From Chitinivibrionales bacterium (GTDB lineage: Bacteria; Fibrobacterota; Chitinivibrionia; Chitinivibrionales; FEN-1185), in contig JAQUMP010000145.1 in the NCBI GenBank assembly GCA_028718065.1, positions 1-7,754 on the forward strand: a DNA stretch of 7,754 bases. The letters run 5' to 3'. Below the pieces are notes generated by a model, which searched no databases, was not told the origin of the DNA, and worked only from the letters and a program-made list of their open reading frames with translations. Shown here piece by piece: positions 1 through 7,700 of the stretch. Position 1 is the first letter of the stretch. Each line of letters begins with the position of its first letter. A program made the position numbers and the translations under genes.

Positions 1-70
1 GCCCCTCTCCGAATCGGAGAGGGGAAAAGGGGTGGCCCTGAGCGAAGCCGAAGGGCCGGGGGTGAAGGGG
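1..70. repeat. Composite G+C-rich palindromic intergenic repeat (two hairpins)
   Basis: Seen directly: a perfect 10-bp stem CCCCTCTCCG (2-11) / CGGAGAGGGG (15-24) with an AAT loop, then AAAAGGGG, then a second stem GGCCCT (34-39) / AGGGCC (52-57) whose interior reads GAGCGAAGCCGA, then a G-rich tail (58-70) on the plus strand. It lies 3' of purC. From memory, CTGAGCGAAG-type palindromes and CCCCTCTCC/GGAGAGGGG units are scattered between genes in many unrelated bacterial genomes, so this is probably a dispersed, REP-like intergenic element. It is not a clear terminator for purC: on the minus strand the T-run comes before the outer stem, not after it. The left boundary may lie outside the window, and only one copy is visible here. 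Confidence 0.6.
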
Positions 71-123
71 TGCGGTCAAATATGGCAAAAACGGAATATG
101 TCTTTCTTCAAAGAATTCTCTGT

Positions 124-1086
124 TTAACCAAATTTCTTTAAATTTCCCGCGATTCTTTCGCGTACGGGCATAGGGTCTATGGCAAATTCCCGGCCTGTTA
201 TCATTTCGTAAAGTTTAATATAGCGGTAGGAAAGTTCTACGATAAGTTCTTTGGGCGCCGGAGGCAGTTCCTTGTCGTTATACGGATCGCAGTGGTCTTT
301 AAACCACAGGCGCAAGAATTCCTTGTCGATGTTTTCGGGCTCCTGCCCTTTCGTAAAGCGCTCCTGATAGGTCGCCGCGATCCAGTAGCGCGACGAATCG
401 GGCGTGTGAATTTCGTCAATCAGGGTGATTTCGCCTTTGTCATCCAGACCGAGCTCGTATTTGGTATCAACCAGAATCAGGCCGTTTTTTGCGGCAATCT
501 GAGTGCCGCGTTCAAAAAGTTTAAAGGCAATCGATGCGAGCTTGTCCCAGGTTTTTTGGTCGATGATGCCGCGCTCAACGATTTGTTGCGCCGAAATGGA
601 TTCGTCGTGCGCGTCGGATTTGGTCGTGGGCGTAAGAATGGGTTTGTCGAATTTCTGACTTTTGACCATATTGTCCGGCAGGATATTGCCGCAAATAGTG
701 CGGCTGCCTTTGGCATAGAGCATCCAGGCGGAAGTGTCGGTTGAGCCGGTAAGATAGCCGCGCACCACGAATTCTATCGGGAACACGCGGCATTTTTTGG
801 CAACGGTTACGTTGGGATCGGGAATTTGGATAACATGATTGTTTACAATATCCCGCGTCTGTTCAAACCAGAAGGCGCTGACCTGGTTTAATACCTGGCC
901 TTTAAAAGGGATCGAGGCCAGAATCCGGTCGAAGGCGCTCTGGCGGTCGGTGGTTATTAAAATGAGCTTGTCACCGAGATCGTAACTATCACGCACCTTG
1001 CCTTTCTTGCCGTTTGCAAGAGGCAAAAAAGAGGTGTCGGTGAGGCAATTGTTTAAATTTTTGGCGATAAGGTCGTACGAGATCAT
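124..1086 (-). CDS. purC: Phosphoribosylaminoimidazole-succinocarboxamide synthase (SAICAR synthase)
   Basis: PurC is a cytosolic enzyme of de novo purine synthesis. It joins aspartate to CAIR with ATP to form SAICAR. The 320-residue product has the family signatures in order: nucleotide-binding KGKVRDSYD (28-36), TDRQSAFD (46-53), EFVVRGYLTGS (105-115), PTTKSDAHDE (153-162), LILVDTKYELG (203-213) and LIDEIHTPDSSRYW (222-235). The C-terminal part is the extension typical of the longer PurC form (about 300-320 residues, as in Bacteroidetes and yeast Ade1) rather than the roughly 240-residue E. coli form. The start is supported by an AGGAG ribosome binding site (plus-strand 1092-1096), five bases before the ATG. 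The stop is TAA at 124-126. It is transcribed away from the RM operon, with no other purine gene in the window, and I see no functional link between the two. Confidence 0.97.
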   Translation of the reverse strand: MISYDLIAKNLNNCLTDTSFLPLANGKKGKVRDSYDLGDKLILITTDRQSAFDRILASIPFKGQVLNQVSAFWFEQTRDIVNNHVIQIPDPNVTVAKKCRVFPIEFVVRGYLTGSTDTSAWMLYAKGSRTICGNILPDNMVKSQKFDKPILTPTTKSDAHDESISAQQIVERGIIDQKTWDKLASIAFKLFERGTQIAAKNGLILVDTKYELGLDDKGEITLIDEIHTPDSSRYWIAATYQERFTKGQEPENIDKEFLRLWFKDHCDPYNDKELPPAPKELIVELSYRYIKLYEMITGREFAIDPMPVRERIAGNLKKFG

Positions 1087-1201
1087 TCCCTCTCCTTTTA
1101 AAAATAGTGCCGGAATAAAAATGCTTTATCGGTTATAACATTTAAAATATGTTTTTGTGCATTTCGGACGCTCAATTAATGAAGTTAGGCCACTTCCTCG
1201 G

Positions 1202-1221
1202 GAATATTCGGAATAATATTC
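1202..1221. promoter_or_regulatory. Candidate operator: two adjacent palindromes
   Basis: GAATATTC (1202-1209) is a perfect 8-bp palindrome. It is followed after one base by GAATAATATTC (1211-1221), an 11-nt palindrome with a single central base and the same GAATA/TATTC half-sites. Paired copies of the same half-site upstream of an operon are what a dimeric repressor site can look like. AT-rich palindromes also arise by chance, and no regulator gene is visible in the window. This is an inference only. Confidence 0.25.
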
Positions 1222-1227
1222 TTGCCC

Positions 1228-1300
1228 TATTAAGGTTAACAAAAGGCTATTTTATGAAAGGCTGATCCCTATAAATTATTGCCTATCTTATTAAAGTTAA
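1228..1300. repeat. Spaced direct repeat TATTAA(G/A)GTTAA upstream of hsdM
   Basis: TATTAAGGTTAA (1228-1239) recurs as TATTAAAGTTAA (1289-1300), 11 of 12 identical and 61 bp apart, close to six helical turns. Each copy is preceded by a TTGCC element (1222-1226 and 1279-1283). The second copy overlaps the start of the hsdM ribosome binding site. This could be a pair of regulator sites or a small duplication in AT-rich DNA. Confidence 0.3.
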
Positions 1301-1313
1301 AGGATTAAATTTC

Positions 1314-2861
1314 ATGGCAAAATCCTCTGCCGAAAATACCAAAGAAGAACCCATCGAAAAACAGCTTTGGAAAGCAGCCGATAAGCTTCGCAAAAATATC
1401 GATGCCGCGGAATATAAGCACATCGTTCTTGGCTTAATCTTCCTGAAATATATTTCCGATGCTTTCGAAGATTTACATACCAGACTTAAAGAGGGCAAAG
1501 GCGAATACAAAGGTGCGGACCCGGAAGATAAAGACGAATACAAAGCGGAAAATGTGTTTTTTGTGCCACCCTCTGCCCGCTGGAGCTTTCTTAAATCCCA
1601 TGCCAAGCAGCCGACCATCGGCAAAACCGTAGATGAATCCATGGATGCCATTGAACGTGAAAATCCATCGCTGCGCGACGTATTACCCAAAACTTACGCG
1701 CGCGGCAACCTGGACCCAACCAGCCTTGGCGGGCTGATAGACCTTATCAGCAATATTGCTCTTGGCGATGCCAAAGCCCGCAGCGCCGATGTTCTTGGCC
1801 ATGTTTTTGAATACTTTCTTGGTGAATTCGCGCTTGCCGAAGGCAAACAGGGCGGACAGTTTTATACGCCACGCAGTATTGTCGAGCTATTGGTAAAAAT
1901 GCTGGAACCATACAAAGGCCGGGTTTTTGATCCGTGTTGCGGTTCGGGTGGAATGTTTGTTCAGTCCGAAAAACTGGTAGCCGAACACCAAGGGAAAGCA
2001 AACGATATTTCCATTTACGGGCAGGAAAGTAACCAAACGACATGGCGCTTGGCAAAAATGAACCTTGCTATTCGCAGCATAGACAGCTCACAGGTAAAAT
2101 GGAATAACGAAGGTTCTTTTTTAAACGACGCTCACAAAGATTTAAAAGCCGATTTTGTTATCGCCAATCCGCCGTTCAATGACAGCGATTGGAGCGGTGA
2201 TTTATTGCGTAATGATGGCCGCTGGAAATACGGCACACCGCCGGCCGGAAATGCAAACTACGCCTGGATTCAGCACTTTCTTTATCATTTAAGCCCCAGC
2301 GGCGTTGCCGGGTTTGTGTTGGCAAAAGGATCGCTAACTTCCAAAACATCCGGCGAAGGTGAAATTCGGAAAGCGCTTGTTGAAGCGCGGCTGGTTGATT
2401 GCATAATAAATCTTCCGCCCAAATTATTTCTGAACACCCAGATTCCCGCTTGTCTCTGGTTTTTAAGCCGGAATAAAGCTAATGGCGGATATAGAAACCG
2501 GATTGATGAAATATTGTTTATTGATGCAAGGAACGAAGGACATTTAATAAACCGCAGGACAAAAGAACTTTCCGAAGAAGATATAAAAAAGATTTCCGGA
2601 ACGTATCACGAATGGCGAAAATTAAAAGGCAAATACGAGGATGTAAAGGGATTCTGCAATTCTGTAAAATTAGAACGAGTAAAAGAGCTCGATTATGTGC
2701 TTACGCCGGGGCGGTATGTCGGGCTGCCGGAGGATGAGGATGATTTTGATTTTAAGGAGAGGTTTACAAAATTAAAAGTTGAATTGGAGGGGCAACTAAA
2801 AGAAGAAGAAAAACTGAATGAGGCGATTAGGGAGAATTTGAAGAAGGTGAAAATTGTCTGA
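1314..2861 (+). CDS. hsdM: Type I restriction-modification system DNA methyltransferase subunit M
   Basis: HsdM transfers a methyl group from S-adenosylmethionine to adenine N6 in the target chosen by HsdS. The usual complex is M2S1, or R2M2S1 when restricting. The 515-residue product is a normal length for the family. An N-terminal helical HsdM_N domain covers about residues 12-165. The N6-methylase core follows, with FYTP (183-186), SAM-binding motif I VFDPCCGSGG (204-213) and catalytic motif IV NPPF (285-288). The charged C-terminus (about 480-515) is predicted to be a helical or coiled-coil tail that would contact HsdS. The ATG at 1314 has an AAAGGA site nine bases upstream. The reading frame is intact with no missing catalytic residue. 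Its last codons and TGA lie inside the left arm of the repeat at 2854-2943. It is the first gene of the RM operon. Confidence 0.96.
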   Translation: MAKSSAENTKEEPIEKQLWKAADKLRKNIDAAEYKHIVLGLIFLKYISDAFEDLHTRLKEGKGEYKGADPEDKDEYKAENVFFVPPSARWSFLKSHAKQPTIGKTVDESMDAIERENPSLRDVLPKTYARGNLDPTSLGGLIDLISNIALGDAKARSADVLGHVFEYFLGEFALAEGKQGGQFYTPRSIVELLVKMLEPYKGRVFDPCCGSGGMFVQSEKLVAEHQGKANDISIYGQESNQTTWRLAKMNLAIRSIDSSQVKWNNEGSFLNDAHKDLKADFVIANPPFNDSDWSGDLLRNDGRWKYGTPPAGNANYAWIQHFLYHLSPSGVAGFVLAKGSLTSKTSGEGEIRKALVEARLVDCIINLPPKLFLNTQIPACLWFLSRNKANGGYRNRIDEILFIDARNEGHLINRRTKELSEEDIKKISGTYHEWRKLKGKYEDVKGFCNSVKLERVKELDYVLTPGRYVGLPEDEDDFDFKERFTKLKVELEGQLKEEEKLNEAIRENLKKVKIV

Positions 2862-2943
2862 ACCTTGATTTAAAGGATTATAGGATTAGCATGATTAAAA
2901 AATCAAGAAATCAGGAAAATCAAGTGAATCATGGTTCAGACAA
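2854..2943. repeat. AT-rich element with terminal inverted repeats between hsdM and hsdS
   Basis: The left end TTGTCTGAACCTTGATT (2854-2870) and the reverse complement of the right end (2927-2943) match at 16 of 17 positions, with the outer 11 bp perfect. The interior is a run of degenerate GGATTA/TGATT and AATCAAG/AATCAGG units. A second possible pairing is CTTGATTT (2864-2871) with AAATCAAG (2900-2907, repeated at 2917-2924). Transcribed, the element would fold into a long hairpin just before the hsdS ribosome binding site. It has no trailing T-run, so it is not an intrinsic terminator. It contains the hsdM TGA (2859-2861). From memory, TCTGAACC...GGTTCAGA elements with GATT-rich interiors are dispersed in many bacterial genomes. 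I see no transposase and no clear target-site duplication. Confidence 0.7.
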
Positions 2944-2956
2944 GGGGCGGTAAGGA
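2944..2956 (+). promoter_or_regulatory. Ribosome binding region of hsdS, unusual spacing
   Basis: The 13 bases between the repeat element and the hsdS ATG contain GGGGCGG (2944-2950) and AAGGA (2952-2956). AAGGA is the better anti-SD match but touches the ATG directly, which is too close for normal use. The GGGG part sits at a workable distance but is a weaker match. The start at 2957 is still preferred, because MSEWKECKLADV is the usual HsdS N-terminus and the next in-frame ATG (residue 18) would cut into the first recognition domain. Confidence 0.45.
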
Positions 2957-4135
2957 ATGAGTGAATGGAAGGAATGCAAATTAGCTGATGTGGCCGAAAA
3001 ATTCGCAATGGGTCCATTTGGCTCAAATATAAAAGCGGAAAATTTTGTGGATTCAGGCGTACCGGTAATCCGAGGTACTAATCTGAATTATTATAAATAT
3101 GTCGATGGGAAATTCGTTTTCCTGACAGAAGATAAAGCAGACCAGCTAAGGTCAAGCAATTGTTTTCCTGGTGACCTTGTATTCACTCATAGAGGAACAC
3201 TTGGCCAAGTCGGAATTATCCCTGAAAGTAAATACACGCGTTACGTTATTTCACAATCTGGAATGAAAGTAACGGTTAACAGCAAATTAGTGGACAATCA
3301 TTTCCTTTTTTATTTTTTCAGATCAGACATAGGGCAACATGAATTATTGCAGCACGAATCGCAAGTTGGTGTCCCGTCAATAAGTAATCCGTTAACATCT
3401 TTAAAATCCGTTTCGTTAAAGCTCCCCCCTTTTCCCGAACAACGCGCCATCGCCTCAGTCCTTTCCAGCCTCGACGACAAAATCGACCTGCTCCACCGCC
3501 AGAACAAAACGCTCGAAGCAATGGCCGAAACGCTTTTCAGACAGTGGTTTGTGGTGGAGACTGTTTCTAATAAAATTACCACTCTTGGCGAGTTTGCCCA
3601 GAATATACGACAAAACGTAAAAGTTGAGGATTTAGGGAAATTTAATAATTATGTTGGCCTTGAACATATTCCAAAAAAATGTATAACATTATCGGGCTGG
3701 GGGAAACCTGGCGATTTGGAAAGCAACAAATCGATCTTTTGTAAAAATGATATTCTTTTTGGTAAACTTCGTTCTTACTTTCATAAGGTCGTTTTCACAC
3801 CAATTGATGGCGTTTGTTCCACAGATATTCTTGTGCTCCGTCCAAAGAAAGAAGAATGGTTCTCGTTCTGCCTTTTTTGGTTTTTTAGTAAAGACGTTGT
3901 TGAACATTCTGATTTGGGCTCGGGCGGCACAAGGATGCCAAGAACTAATTGGGAGATTTTATCAAGCTTTCAAATCCCTAAACCGGATTTAAAGACTATC
4001 GCAGAATATGATAAAATTATTCGGCCAATGATTAACAAAATGTCATTTAATATTTTCCAGATCCAAAATCTCGAAAATCTCCGCAACACTCTTTTACCCA
4101 AACTAATGTCCGGCGAAGTGCGAGTAGCATTATGA
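2957..4135 (+). CDS. hsdS: Type I restriction-modification system specificity subunit S
   Basis: HsdS reads the bipartite DNA target and holds two HsdM and, in the nuclease, two HsdR subunits. The 392-residue product has the standard two-domain layout. TRD1 covers about 1-155, with GPFGSNIK (19-26) and PVIRGTNL (36-43). A central conserved helical spacer with PPFPEQRAIASVLSSLDDKI (157-176) runs to about 198. TRD2 covers about 205-340. The C-terminal conserved helix runs from about 340 and ends LENLRNTLLPKLMSGEVRV (372-390). Each TRD should recognise one half of the target, and the spacer helices set the distance between halves. The target sequence cannot be read from this sequence. The gene is intact. 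Its base composition changes sharply at the central spacer, as expected if TRDs have been exchanged. Its TGA overlaps the next gene's ATG (ATGA, 4132-4135). Confidence 0.95.
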   Translation: MSEWKECKLADVAEKFAMGPFGSNIKAENFVDSGVPVIRGTNLNYYKYVDGKFVFLTEDKADQLRSSNCFPGDLVFTHRGTLGQVGIIPESKYTRYVISQSGMKVTVNSKLVDNHFLFYFFRSDIGQHELLQHESQVGVPSISNPLTSLKSVSLKLPPFPEQRAIASVLSSLDDKIDLLHRQNKTLEAMAETLFRQWFVVETVSNKITTLGEFAQNIRQNVKVEDLGKFNNYVGLEHIPKKCITLSGWGKPGDLESNKSIFCKNDILFGKLRSYFHKVVFTPIDGVCSTDILVLRPKKEEWFSFCLFWFFSKDVVEHSDLGSGGTRMPRTNWEILSSFQIPKPDLKTIAEYDKIIRPMINKMSFNIFQIQNLENLRNTLLPKLMSGEVRVAL

Positions 4136-4704
4136 CTGATTTAATTCCCCCTCATGGCGGTTTCCGCACCCTGCGAAGCTTTATCACCGCGCAGCAGGTT
4201 TACGACGCTACGGTAATTTTTTGCAACCGTTTTATTGACAAACGCTCGCGCACGCACGACCAAATGACCCAAGCCGCCCGCAGCGGCGTGCAGAACATTG
4301 CCGAGGGCAGCCTGGCTGCGGCCACATCCAAGAAAACGGAATTAAAACTTACCAGCGTTGCCCGCGCCAGCCTGGGCGAGCTTTTACTTGACTACGAAGA
4401 CTATTTGCGTCAGCATGGCTTAAGGCTGTGGGGAAAGAACAGCCCGGAAGCGCTAAAAGTAAGAAAAAAATTGTCAGAAAAGTCGGACGAGTCGGACAAG
4501 CCTGACGGGTCTGCCAAGTCTGACCTGCCTGACTGGCTTTGCCTGCCTGCTGATGTTTTTGCCAACACCCTGATTTGCCTTATTAACCAGGCCAGCTTTT
4601 TACTGTGGCGGCAGATGCAAAGACTTGAGCAAGATTTTATAAAAGAGGGCGGATTTACGGAACGGTTGTATAATGTAAGAAAAGCCGCCAGGGCAAAACA
4701 ATGA
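4132..4704 (+). CDS. Four-helix-bundle protein (23S rRNA intervening-sequence type) with suffix domain
   Basis: The 190-residue product resembles the four helix bundle family first known from proteins encoded in 23S rRNA intervening sequences, in the version with a conserved C-terminal 'suffix'. Visible family features: PHGGFRTLRSF (7-17), IFCNRFIDKRSRTHDQM (29-45), ARSGVQNIAEGS (49-60), TSKKTELKLTSVARASLGEL (65-84) and LLDYEDYLRQHGL (85-97). The suffix part has ANTLICLINQASFLLWRQ (144-161) and EGGFTERLY (172-180). There is no signal peptide or clear membrane segment. Residues 117-134 are a hydrophilic K/S/D/P linker encoded by 9-nt tandem units. The molecular function is unknown; neither catalytic nor nucleic-acid-binding residues are evident. 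ATGA overlaps with hsdS (4132-4135) and hsdR (4701-4704) imply coupled translation, so it is a real operon member. A role as RM accessory or assembly factor is inference. Confidence 0.85.
   Translation: MTDLIPPHGGFRTLRSFITAQQVYDATVIFCNRFIDKRSRTHDQMTQAARSGVQNIAEGSLAAATSKKTELKLTSVARASLGELLLDYEDYLRQHGLRLWGKNSPEALKVRKKLSEKSDESDKPDGSAKSDLPDWLCLPADVFANTLICLINQASFLLWRQMQRLEQDFIKEGGFTERLYNVRKAARAKQ
4480..4533 (+). repeat. In-frame 9-nt tandem repeat, six units, within the four-helix-bundle gene
   Basis: Six consecutive 9-nt units follow the pattern AAGTCGGAC: AAGTCGGAC, GAGTCGGAC, AAGCCTGAC, GGGTCTGCC, AAGTCTGAC, CTGCCTGAC. They encode KSD-ESD-KPD-GSA-KSD-LPD (residues 117-134). Decayed units may flank the array on both sides (TTGTCAGAA at 4471-4479; CTGCCTGCT at 4543-4551). 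Because the unit is a multiple of three, gain or loss of units would change linker length without breaking the frame. The array falls between the conserved helical part and the suffix region. Confidence 0.75.
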
Positions 4705-7700
4705 CAACCGATAAAATAACCGAATCCGCCATAGAAAAATTTGCCATAGAATTGCTGGAAAAGCAGGGCTACCATTATGTTTATGGCCCAAGCGTCGCCC
4801 CAGACAGCGAAACCCCGGAACGCAAAACCTTTGAAGATGTTATTTTTTTAGACCGCCTAACCGCGAGCATAGCTCGTTTAAACCCCAAAATTTCAGCCGA
4901 TGCGCGCGGAGATGCTGTAAAGCAGCTTTTCCGCCTAAATTCGCCGGAGCTTATAGCGAACAACGAAGCTTTTCACCGTATGCTCACCGAAGGAATCAAG
5001 GTAACTTACCAAAAAGACGGCAACACCCGCGGTGACTTGGTTTGGCTCATTGATTTTAATTCTCCGGATAACAATGACTTTTTAGTCGTGAATCAGTTTA
5101 CGGTAATAGAGAACAATGTTAATAAAAGACCGGATGTTATACTTTTTGTAAATGGCCTGCCGCTTGTAATTTTAGAACTTAAAAATCCCGCGGACGAAAA
5201 TGCTACGGTATACTCCGCTTTTCAGCAAATACAAACTTACAAACAGGCAATTCCCCGGCTATTTGCATATAATGGTTTTATAGTCATTTCCGATGGATTA
5301 GAGGCCAAGGCCGGAACAATTTCGTCTGCCTTTAGCCGCTTTATGGCCTGGAAAACATCAGACGGCAAGATCGAAGCTTCGGCGCTCATAGGCCAACTGG
5401 AAACACTTATAAAAGGAATGCTTTGCAAGGAAACTCTGCTCGATCTTGTCCGCCATTTTATTGTTTTTGAAAAATCAAAAAAAGAAGACAAAAATACCGG
5501 CATAATAACAATAGAAACAGTTAAAAAACTTGCGGCCTATCACCAGTATTACGCGGTCAACCGTGCCGTGGAATCTACCTTGCGGGCCGCTGGCTTTACC
5601 GCTGCAAAACCCAAACAAACAGATTGCCCCATGGTAATGGAATCCCCGGCAAGCTATGGCGTGCCGGACACGGAAACACAGCCCATCGGCGATAAAAAAG
5701 GCGGCGTGGTCTGGCATACGCAAGGCAGCGGCAAATCCCTTTCCATGGTTTTTTATGCGGGCAAAATTGTACTGGCAATGGATAACCCGACCATTGTAAT
5801 GATTACCGACCGCAACGATTTAGACGACCAGCTTTTTGACACCTTTGCAGCCTCTAAACAGCTATTGCGGCAGGAGCCGGTTCAGGCGGAAAATCGTGAA
5901 CAACTTAAAGAACTTTTAAAGGTGGCATCGGGCGGGATTGTTTTTACAACTATTCAAAAATTCCAGCCCGAAGAAGGCAATATTTATGAAAAGCTTTCGG
6001 ATAGAAAGAACATTATTGTAATTGCCGACGAGGCGCATCGCACCCAATACGGTTTTAAGGCAAAAACCATAGATGCTAAAGATAAAAATGGAAATATTGT
6101 CGGCAAAAAAACCGTTTACGGCTTTGCCAAATATATGCGCGATGCTTTACCGAATGCAACATGTTTGGGCTTTACCGGCACGCCCATAGAAAATAGCGAT
6201 GTAAACACCCCCGCTGTTTTCGGCAATTATGTTGACGTATACGATATCGCCCAGGCTGTTACCGACGGCGCGACAGTTCGAATTTATTACGAGAGCCGTT
6301 TAGCCAAAATCGGCCTGAGCGCGGAAGGTAAAAAACTTGTTGCAGAGCTGGACGATGAGCTTGACCAGGACGAACTGACCGAAACCCAAAAAGCCAAAGC
6401 CAAATGGACGCAGCTCGAAGCGCTTATCGGCAGCGAAAACAGGATAAAACGCATTGCGCTTGATATTGTCAATCATTTTGAGGAGCGCCAAGAAGTAATC
6501 GACGGCAAGGGAATGATTGTAACCATGTCCCGCCGGATTGCCGCGGAACTCTATAAGGAAATAATCAAAATACGGCCGCAATGGCACAGCGATGATTTGC
6601 GGAAAGGTGTTGTAAATGTAGTTATGACTTCCGCTTCTTCCGACGGCCCGGAAATTTCAAAGCATCATACGACAAAAGATCAACGCCGGGCATTATCCGA
6701 TAGAATGAAAAACCCACAAGACGAACTCAAACTTGTAATTGTCCGGGATATGTGGCTGACCGGCTTTGATGTTCCTTGTTTGCATACGCTTTACATAGAC
6801 AAACCCATGCAAGGGCATAATTTAATGCAGGCAATTGCGCGTGTAAACCGGGTATATAAAGATAAAACCGGTGGTTTGATCGTGGATTATCTGGGTATTG
6901 CCGCAGACCTTAAAAAAGCGTTATCATTTTACTCCGATAACGGCGGCAAAGGCGACCCGGCGATTACGCAGGAAAAAGCAGTTCAGGTTATGCTTGAAAA
7001 ACTTGAAATTGTTTCGCAGTTGTTCCACGGTTTTGCCTACGAAGAATATTTTGAAGCAGATACGAGCAGAAAACTTTCGCTTATCCTGGAGGCGGAAGAG
7101 CACATACTTGGGCTGGATAATGGCAAAAAGAGGTTTGTGGATGAAGTTACGGCGCTGTCACAGGCTTTTTCCATTGCTATTCCGCATGAACAGGCAATGC
7201 ATGCAAAGGATGAAATCGCCTTTTTTCAGGCGGTAAAATCCAGATTAGCAAAATTCGACCGGACCGGAGAAGGTAAAAGCGATCTGGAAGTTGAGACTGC
7301 GATCCGGCAGGTTATTGACAAAGCGTTGGTTACCGAACAGGTTATTGATGTATTTGACGCCGCGGGCATAAAAAAACCGGACATTTCAATTCTTTCGGAG
7401 GATTTTCTTTTAGAAGTGCAAAACATGGAGCATAAACATATAGCCCTGGAAGTTCTTAAAAAACTGCTCAACGACGAAATTAAGGCGCGTATAAAAAAGA
7501 ATTTAATTCAGGGAAAATCTTTAATGGAAATGCTCGAAAATTCCATCCTGAGATATCACAATAAAATTTTAACAGCCGCCGAGGTCATCGAAGAGCTGAT
7601 AAAGCTAAGCAAAGAAATTAAAGAAATGGACAAAGAACCCAAGGAAATGGGCTTGTCCGACCTGGAATATGCTTTTTACACCGCGATTGCCAATAACGAT

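Larger units (their letters stand above)
1087..1313. promoter_or_regulatory. Divergent promoter region between purC and hsdM
   Basis: This 227-nt gap must carry the promoters for purC (leftward) and the RM operon (rightward). Both genes have good Shine-Dalgarno sites: AGGAG for purC (minus strand, 1092-1096) and AAAGGA for hsdM (1299-1304, nine bases before the ATG). Possible -10 boxes are TATAAC on the minus strand (1132-1137) for purC and TATAAA (1270-1275) for hsdM, but neither has a convincing -35 box at 17 bp, so the exact promoters remain unassigned. I see no riboswitch-like fold. The region also holds two short palindromes and a direct repeat, listed separately. Confidence 0.55.

Noticed and set aside
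2..24. Strong hairpin as a rho-independent terminator for purC
   Set aside because: On the minus strand the TTTT run precedes the stem instead of following it, and the stem is about 100 bases past the stop. The order does not fit an intrinsic terminator.
292..744. 150-codon plus-strand open frame opposite purC
   Set aside because: It is entirely antisense to a clearly recognised purC and has no ribosome binding site or family resemblance.
1179..1265. Short plus-strand open frame of 28 codons upstream of hsdM (possible leader peptide or small regulator)
   Set aside because: No ribosome binding site before its ATG, no recognisable protein character, and it lies across the putative promoter elements. 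A frame this short is expected by chance.
2854..2943. Invertible switch formed by the inverted repeats between hsdM and hsdS
   Set aside because: Inversion of the interior would change only noncoding sequence, no recombinase gene is in the window, and there is no second partial hsdS gene to exchange with.
4464..4470. A7 tract in the four-helix-bundle gene, and a C6 tract in hsdS (3424-3429), as slippage phase-variation sites
   Set aside because: Both tracts are too short to stand out from chance, and both genes are in frame. There is no direct sign of switching.
6287..6472. Minus-strand open frame with a serine-rich run, opposite hsdR
   Set aside because: The serine run is the reverse reading of the Asp/Glu-rich stretch of HsdR in an antisense frame. 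The HsdR frame explains the region.
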